From contig NZ_CP029463.1 in the NCBI RefSeq assembly GCF_003148385.1, positions 806,001 through 870,000 of the forward strand: a stretch of 64,000 nt of DNA, in the 5' to 3' direction. This stretch comes from Flavobacterium sediminis (GTDB lineage: Bacteria > Bacteroidota > Bacteroidia > Flavobacteriales > Flavobacteriaceae). A model generated the notes under the pieces. It saw nothing but the letters and a program-made list of their open reading frames with translations. It was not told where the DNA came from and searched no databases. Positions 60,342 to 64,000 of the stretch are shown piece by piece; position 1 is the stretch's first letter; each line of letters starts with the position of its first letter. Made by a program: the position numbers and the translations under genes.

Positions 60342-61025
60342 CTAAAATATTCCATTGTCAACAAAGCTTAGATAAGAGCGTTCGGTAATGATAATATGAT
60401 CCAATACTCTAATGTCTAAATTTTCTCCGGCTGATTTAATTTTTTTCGTTATCTGAACATCTGCTTCACTTGCCGACAGCTTTCCTGAAGGGTGATTATG
60501 TACTAAAATGACTGAAGTGGCATTATGCTCTAATGCTAACTTAAACAGTATACGAATATCAACAACTGTTCCTATGAGTCCTCCTTTGCTGATTTGTGAC
60601 TTATAGATTATTTTATTAGAATTATTCAGGTATAAGACCCAGAATTCTTCATGATGCAATTCACCTATTATTGAATGCATTACATCAAAAACAGCTTTAC
60701 TGGACGTTACTTTTTTTAGCTGAACGAGTTCTTCCTCTCGTCTTCTTCGCCCTAATTCCAATGCAGCTGCAATAGCAATAGCTTTAGCCTCCCCTATTCC
60801 TTTAAAATGGGTCAGTTGTTGTATCGATAATTTCCCTAAAAGATTGAGATTATTTTGTGAAGACGCTAAAATGCGTTGGCATAACTGAACAGCGCTTTCG
60901 CTACGGGAACCCGACCCTATAAGTATTGCTAAGAGCTCTGAGTCGGACAAAGAAGATTTACCTTTAAGTAAAAACTTTTCGCGTGGGCGATCGTCCTCTG
61001 CCCACTGATTAATTGGCGTATACAT
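60342..61025 (-). CDS. radC: DNA repair protein RadC (JAMM/UPF0758)
   Basis: A 227-residue member of the RadC family. It starts MYTPINQWAEDDRPREKFLL, has a helix-hairpin-helix near residue 70 (LTHFKGIGEAKAIAIAAALE), and a JAB/MPN-type domain with GLIGTVVDIRILFKLALEHN and the metal motif LVHNHPSGKLSASEADVQIT. A role in DNA repair is doubtful in the literature; the family is linked with recombination and metalloprotease folds. It has its own promoter and lies upstream of no close partner. Confidence 0.93.
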   Translation of the reverse strand: MYTPINQWAEDDRPREKFLLKGKSSLSDSELLAILIGSGSRSESAVQLCQRILASSQNNLNLLGKLSIQQLTHFKGIGEAKAIAIAAALELGRRRREEELVQLKKVTSSKAVFDVMHSIIGELHHEEFWVLYLNNSNKIIYKSQISKGGLIGTVVDIRILFKLALEHNATSVILVHNHPSGKLSASEADVQITKKIKSAGENLDIRVLDHIIITERSYLSFVDNGIF

Positions 61026-61050
61026 ACTATTTTATTTGGCATTTATAAAA

Positions 61051-61058
61051 CAAATGTA
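61051..61058 (-). promoter_or_regulatory. -7 box of radC
   Basis: Minus strand TACATTTG, a full TAnnTTTG match 26 bases before the radC start; no clear -33 box. Confidence 0.5.
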
Positions 61059-61198
61059 TGAAAAATTTGTCAATATAAAACCATAAAAGCAACAACCCTT
61101 TTTTAAAATTCAGCATTCTAGAATCATCATAAAGTTTGAAAACAAGCATGAATAGCCGATAAATACTAAAAGTATGATTAGTCCGTTTTAAAATTAAA

Positions 61199-61858
61199 AT
61201 GAGTCTTATGAAAATTATCAGCACCTTTTTTTTATCCTTTCTTCTTTTTAATTGTAAAGAGAAAACTAAATATTGGGTTTTAAAAGACACTAAAGAAATC
61301 CGGAAAGAAAATTTTTTTCAAGATTCAAATCAAATTGATTTCTACCAGAAACTTTCTAATGCTGCTATTTCAATTATAGATCCTGAAGTAGTATATACTC
61401 CAACTTATGTTTCTATTACTTATCCAAATGGTGATGTGTCTGCTAAAACAGGGGTTTGTAGTGATGTAGTAATTCGGACATATCGAAAATTAGGCATTGA
61501 TCTGCAAAAAGAGGTACATGAAGACATGAAAACTAACTTTTCCTTATACCCGAAAATCTGGGGATTAAAAACTACCGATAAAAATATTGATCATCGCAGA
61601 GTTCCTAATCTGGAAACTTTTTTTAAACGAAAAGGAAGAAGTCTACCCATTTCTCAGAACGCTGGTGATTATACCATTGGCGACATTGTAACATGGCGGC
61701 TTTCCGACGACGGGATTCCACATATTGGGATTGTAACGCATATTAAATCAAATGATGGAAAACGAAATAAAATTGTCCACAACATAGGAAGTGGACAAGT
61801 TTTAGAAGATTGCCTTTTCAATTGGAAAATTGTCGGGCACTATCGATATGGGAAATAA
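61199..61858 (+). CDS. DUF1287 family lipoprotein, NlpC/P60-like fold
   Basis: A 219-residue lipoprotein with lipobox LLFNC. A second in-frame ATG three codons in (position 61208) gives the more typical MKIISTFFLSFLLFNC and may be the true start. The DUF1287 core shows CSDVVIRTYRKLGIDLQKEV with the likely nucleophile Cys, NIDHRRVPNLETFFKRK, and IPHIGIVTHIKSNDG with the likely His. The fold is of NlpC/P60-type Cys hydrolases; its substrate is unknown. It starts divergently from radC. Confidence 0.8.
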   Translation: MSLMKIISTFFLSFLLFNCKEKTKYWVLKDTKEIRKENFFQDSNQIDFYQKLSNAAISIIDPEVVYTPTYVSITYPNGDVSAKTGVCSDVVIRTYRKLGIDLQKEVHEDMKTNFSLYPKIWGLKTTDKNIDHRRVPNLETFFKRKGRSLPISQNAGDYTIGDIVTWRLSDDGIPHIGIVTHIKSNDGKRNKIVHNIGSGQVLEDCLFNWKIVGHYRYGK

Positions 61859-61900
61859 TGTGTTGATTTGAAAATTTGAAAATTATTAAGTGGAAAAAGT

Positions 61901-61908
61901 TATATTTG
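61901..61908 (+). promoter_or_regulatory. Candidate promoter (-7 box) of the small broken gene
   Basis: TATATTTG matches TAnnTTTG, with TTTG at 61875-61878 (22-base spacing), 21 bases before the ATG at 61930. Confidence 0.45.
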
Positions 61909-61929
61909 ATTTTATTTTCAAAAAAGATT

Positions 61930-62367
61930 ATGATTATTATCCCTATTTTAGTTCTAATTGTAATGATTTATTTAGTTAGTCATGAAACAAGGAGGTATAA
62001 ATATAGTAAAACTGTAAAGCCTCTTCATTAAATTTTAATACATATAAGATTCTTTGGTATAACAACCAAAATATTCTGGAAAACCAATAATATACTTAGA
62101 CTTAGAAAAAAATATTTCATAATCTATTCTTCAACTTTAACTGAATCCTCTAATAGTAGAAATGAACCCGAACCCTATTTCAATATCATTCCTTTCAAAT
62201 TTATAAATAAAGTTATAAAAGTAAATTTAGAAAACTTAAACCAAATATCATTCGAATTTATATTAGATCCAAAATTTGGAAAACTAAAAATTAATTCTTC
62301 TAATGAAGACTTACAAAAAACAGAATCATTAATGGAGTTTTTACAAAATCAAATTAATATTAAATAA
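61930..62367 (+). pseudogene. Possible small gene interrupted by an in-frame stop
   Basis: From ATG at 61930 the frame reads MIIIPILVLIVMIYLVSHET, a membrane-anchor-like start, and stops at TAA 62029-62031 after 33 codons. The same frame then stays open for 111 further codons to TAA at 62365-62367 (parts read EPEPYFNIIPFKFINKVIKV, EFILDPKFGKLKINSSNEDL). One nonsense change could have split a 145-residue anchored protein. The alternative is a genuine 33-residue membrane peptide followed by chance open sequence, which AT-rich DNA makes less likely over that length. Family unknown. The 580-base gap between the DUF1287 gene and mpl holds nothing else but this and a terminator. Confidence 0.35.
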
Positions 62368-62380
62368 CATTATTTTAAAC

Positions 62381-62411
62381 AAAAAAATCCGAATTTAATT
62401 CGGATTTTTTT
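62381..62411. terminator. Bidirectional terminator between the small gene and mpl
   Basis: ATCCGAATT/AATTCGGAT, flanked by A and T runs, forms a perfect stem 13 bases past the end of the broken gene and 30 bases from the mpl stop; it can serve both convergent units. Confidence 0.85.
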
Positions 62412-62440
62412 ATTCATTATCAAATTTTCAAATTGACACA

Positions 62441-63796
62441 CTAACTAATTAATTGCTTCACTTCGTCAAAATTCAATCCGCCGTAATTACCGGAACTCAT
62501 TAGTAATAAAGCGGAGTTATCTAAATTTTGACTGAATAAAAAATCTTTAAATTCCACTGGATTGGTATAAATAACCAAGTCCTTGCGCTCAAAAGAATTG
62601 GCAATTTGTTCATACGTTACTTCTTCCAATTGCTTAATTTTAACAGCATCAGGTGAATAGAAAACCACTGCAACATCAGCAGCATCTAAAGCGCCTTGAT
62701 ATTGTTTTAAGAATTCGGCATTTAAACTACTATATGTATGCAATTCTAAACAAGCCACTAACTTTCTGTCAGGATATTGATTTTTTACTGCTTTTGTCGT
62801 CGCTGACACTTTGCTTGGTGAATGTGCAAAATCTTTATATGCTACTTTATTAGTGCTTTCTGCAATTTTCTCTAAACGTTTGCTTGCTCCTTTAAAAGTA
62901 GCAATTGCTTCGTAAAATTCAGCTTCATCAACACCCATACACTGGCAAATCCATTTCGCTCCTGCTAAATTGTTCAGATTGTGTGCCCCGAAAACCTCAA
63001 TCGGCATAAAACCGTCCGGTGTTCCCAAATAAGTCACTCCTCCTTCAACAGTGTATTCCGGTGTTTGGTACGGAATTTTTCGGATTTGGTTTTCACATTC
63101 TTCCGCTACTTGTTTTACAACCGCATCTTCTTCATTATAAACTAAAATCCCGCCTTTAGTAATCCCATTGGTAAAAATCCGGAATTGTTCTACATAATTT
63201 TCAAACGTCGGGAATACATTAATATGATCCCAGGCAATACCGGAGATCAAAGCAATATTAGGCTGGTACAAATGAAACTTCGGACGCAAATCGATAGGTG
63301 ACGTTAAATATTCATCGCCTTCCAAAACGATAAATTCATTTTCCTCGGTTAAATGCACCATCGTATCAAAACCTTCTAATTGCGCTCCAACCATATAATC
63401 AACGGCAATATCATGATAATTCATCACATGTAAAATCATGGAAGTAATGGTTGTTTTTCCATGCGACCCTCCTATAACCACACGGGTTTTATCTTTTGAC
63501 TGTTCGTATAAGAATTCAGGATACGAATATATTTTCACGCCAAACTCTTGTGCACGCAATAATTCAGCATTGTCTTTTTTAGCATGCATTCCTAAAATAA
63601 CCGCATCTAAATCGGTTGTGATCCTTTCCGGAAACCAACCTAATTCTTTTGGCAACAAGCCTTTTCTATCTAAACGTGATTTTGACGGTTCAAAGATAGC
63701 ATCATCGCTTCCGGTTACTTGATATCCTTTTTCATGTAAGGCTAAGGCTAAGTTGTGCATGGCTGCTCCGCCAATGGCTATGAAGTGTACTCTCAT
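62441..63796 (-). CDS. mpl: UDP-N-acetylmuramate:L-alanyl-gamma-D-glutamyl-meso-diaminopimelate ligase
   Basis: Murein tripeptide recycling ligase, 451 residues. It begins MRVHFIAIGGAAMHNLALAL, a Rossmann-type UDP-binding start like MurC; the ATP site is VVIGGSHGKTTITSMILHVM near residue 105; FIVLEGDEYLTSPIDLRPKF and LISGIAWDHINVFPTFENYV complete the central domain, and the C-terminal domain shows VAYKDFAHSPSKVSATTKAV. The pattern HS at the centre and the length fit Mpl rather than MurC. It is cytosolic and sits downstream of a TPR-like gene. Confidence 0.92.
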   Translation of the reverse strand: MRVHFIAIGGAAMHNLALALHEKGYQVTGSDDAIFEPSKSRLDRKGLLPKELGWFPERITTDLDAVILGMHAKKDNAELLRAQEFGVKIYSYPEFLYEQSKDKTRVVIGGSHGKTTITSMILHVMNYHDIAVDYMVGAQLEGFDTMVHLTEENEFIVLEGDEYLTSPIDLRPKFHLYQPNIALISGIAWDHINVFPTFENYVEQFRIFTNGITKGGILVYNEEDAVVKQVAEECENQIRKIPYQTPEYTVEGGVTYLGTPDGFMPIEVFGAHNLNNLAGAKWICQCMGVDEAEFYEAIATFKGASKRLEKIAESTNKVAYKDFAHSPSKVSATTKAVKNQYPDRKLVACLELHTYSSLNAEFLKQYQGALDAADVAVVFYSPDAVKIKQLEEVTYEQIANSFERKDLVIYTNPVEFKDFLFSQNLDNSALLLMSSGNYGGLNFDEVKQLIS

Positions 63797-63833
63797 TTCA
63801 AAGTTAGAAGTTAAAAGTTAGAAATCCATAACT

Positions 63834-64000
63834 TTATGTTTTGTAAAATTCTTTTTTTAATTGTTTGGCTTTTTCGGCATTTTTAAGCTTGTTCAAATAT
63901 AAGTCATATAACTTTTCAAAAGTAGTTTTTGAATGTCCGATCTTATGGGCGTTGCTATAATTTTTTTCGGCTTTTTCATAACGTTTAAAATACACATCTA
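63834..64000 (-). CDS. TPR-like protein, C-terminal end (partial)
   Basis: The 55 C-terminal codons read DVYFKRYEKAEKNYSNAHKI, continuing GHSKTTFEKLYDLYLNKLKN and ending EFYKT. The spacing of Tyr, Ala and Leu residues fits one to two tetratricopeptide repeats. The start lies beyond the right edge. It is 37 bases upstream of mpl, so the two may be co-transcribed; the gap holds short tandem repeats of the AAGTTAGAAGTTA kind and no gene. Confidence 0.55.
   Translation of the reverse strand, partial: DVYFKRYEKAEKNYSNAHKIGHSKTTFEKLYDLYLNKLKNAEKAKQLKKEFYKT

Noticed and set aside
63797..63833. Short AAGTTAGAAGTTA tandem repeats as a CRISPR or attachment site
   Set aside because: The units are adjacent with no spacers and no associated genes are present; it is simple-sequence drift.

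Overview
The window is low-GC chromosomal DNA of a member of the Bacteroidota, most likely a Flavobacterium or close relative (family Flavobacteriaceae). The reasons are: promoters of the Bacteroidota type (TTTG, 19-20 bases, then TAnnTTTG) in front of several genes; little sign of Shine-Dalgarno sites; secreted proteins with type IX secretion (T9SS) C-terminal sorting domains of both type A and type B; a SusC/SusD glycan-uptake pair; and the gene order of the ribosomal cluster. Species cannot be decided from the sequence alone.

Region 1 (1-17.9 kb, all minus strand): the start of carA at the window edge, then a long ribosomal-protein block. Read in the direction of transcription it is rpsL-rpsG-fusA-rpsJ, terminator, new promoter, rplC-D-W-B-rpsS-rplV-rpsC-rplP-rpmC-rpsQ-rplN-X-E-rpsN, an internal promoter with a strongly folded leader, rpsH-rplF-R-rpsE-rpmD-rplO-secY-infA-rpmJ-rpsM-rpsK-rpsD-rpoA-rplQ, terminator. 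Genes are a few bases apart except at four gaps, which hold promoters and/or inverted repeats that look like cis-regulatory RNA. L36 (rpmJ, 38 codons) and S14 are both the zinc-free type.

Region 2 (17.9-37.9 kb): a complete starch/maltodextrin utilisation locus. On the minus strand lie a LacI-type regulator, then an operon with sugar transporter, beta-phosphoglucomutase, GH65 maltose phosphorylase, GH97 alpha-glucosidase and two GH13 amylases. Divergent from it on the plus strand are susC, susD, a SusE-like lipoprotein and a T9SS-secreted GH13 amylase. Two palindromic LacI-type operators 40 bp apart sit in the divergent region, one of them between the -33 and -7 boxes of a candidate susC promoter. 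The logic is surface cleavage, SusCD import, periplasmic trimming, maltose uptake, then phosphorolysis to glucose and glucose-6-phosphate.

Region 3 (37.9-41.5 kb, plus): a short Omp85-type outer-membrane protein, rlmB, and a conserved protein of unknown function.

Region 4 (41.5-52.5 kb, minus): a TPR/membrane/LuxR-HTH regulator followed by four large T9SS cargo proteins: two that share a roughly 200-residue module (three copies in all), a PNGase F-like glycoamidase, and a DUF11/IgGFc-binding-like surface protein.

Region 5 (52.8-64 kb): nitroreductase, rhomboid protease, Hsp20, rarA, an ABC transporter operon with a His-rich periplasmic segment and a CxxC partner, radC, a DUF1287 lipoprotein, a small broken gene, mpl, and the end of a TPR-like gene.

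Five genes are each split by one missing base in a homopolymer (four G runs and one T run on the coding strand). All five restore perfectly with one added base, so sequencing or assembly error is the leading explanation; they are annotated as single genes with the break noted.
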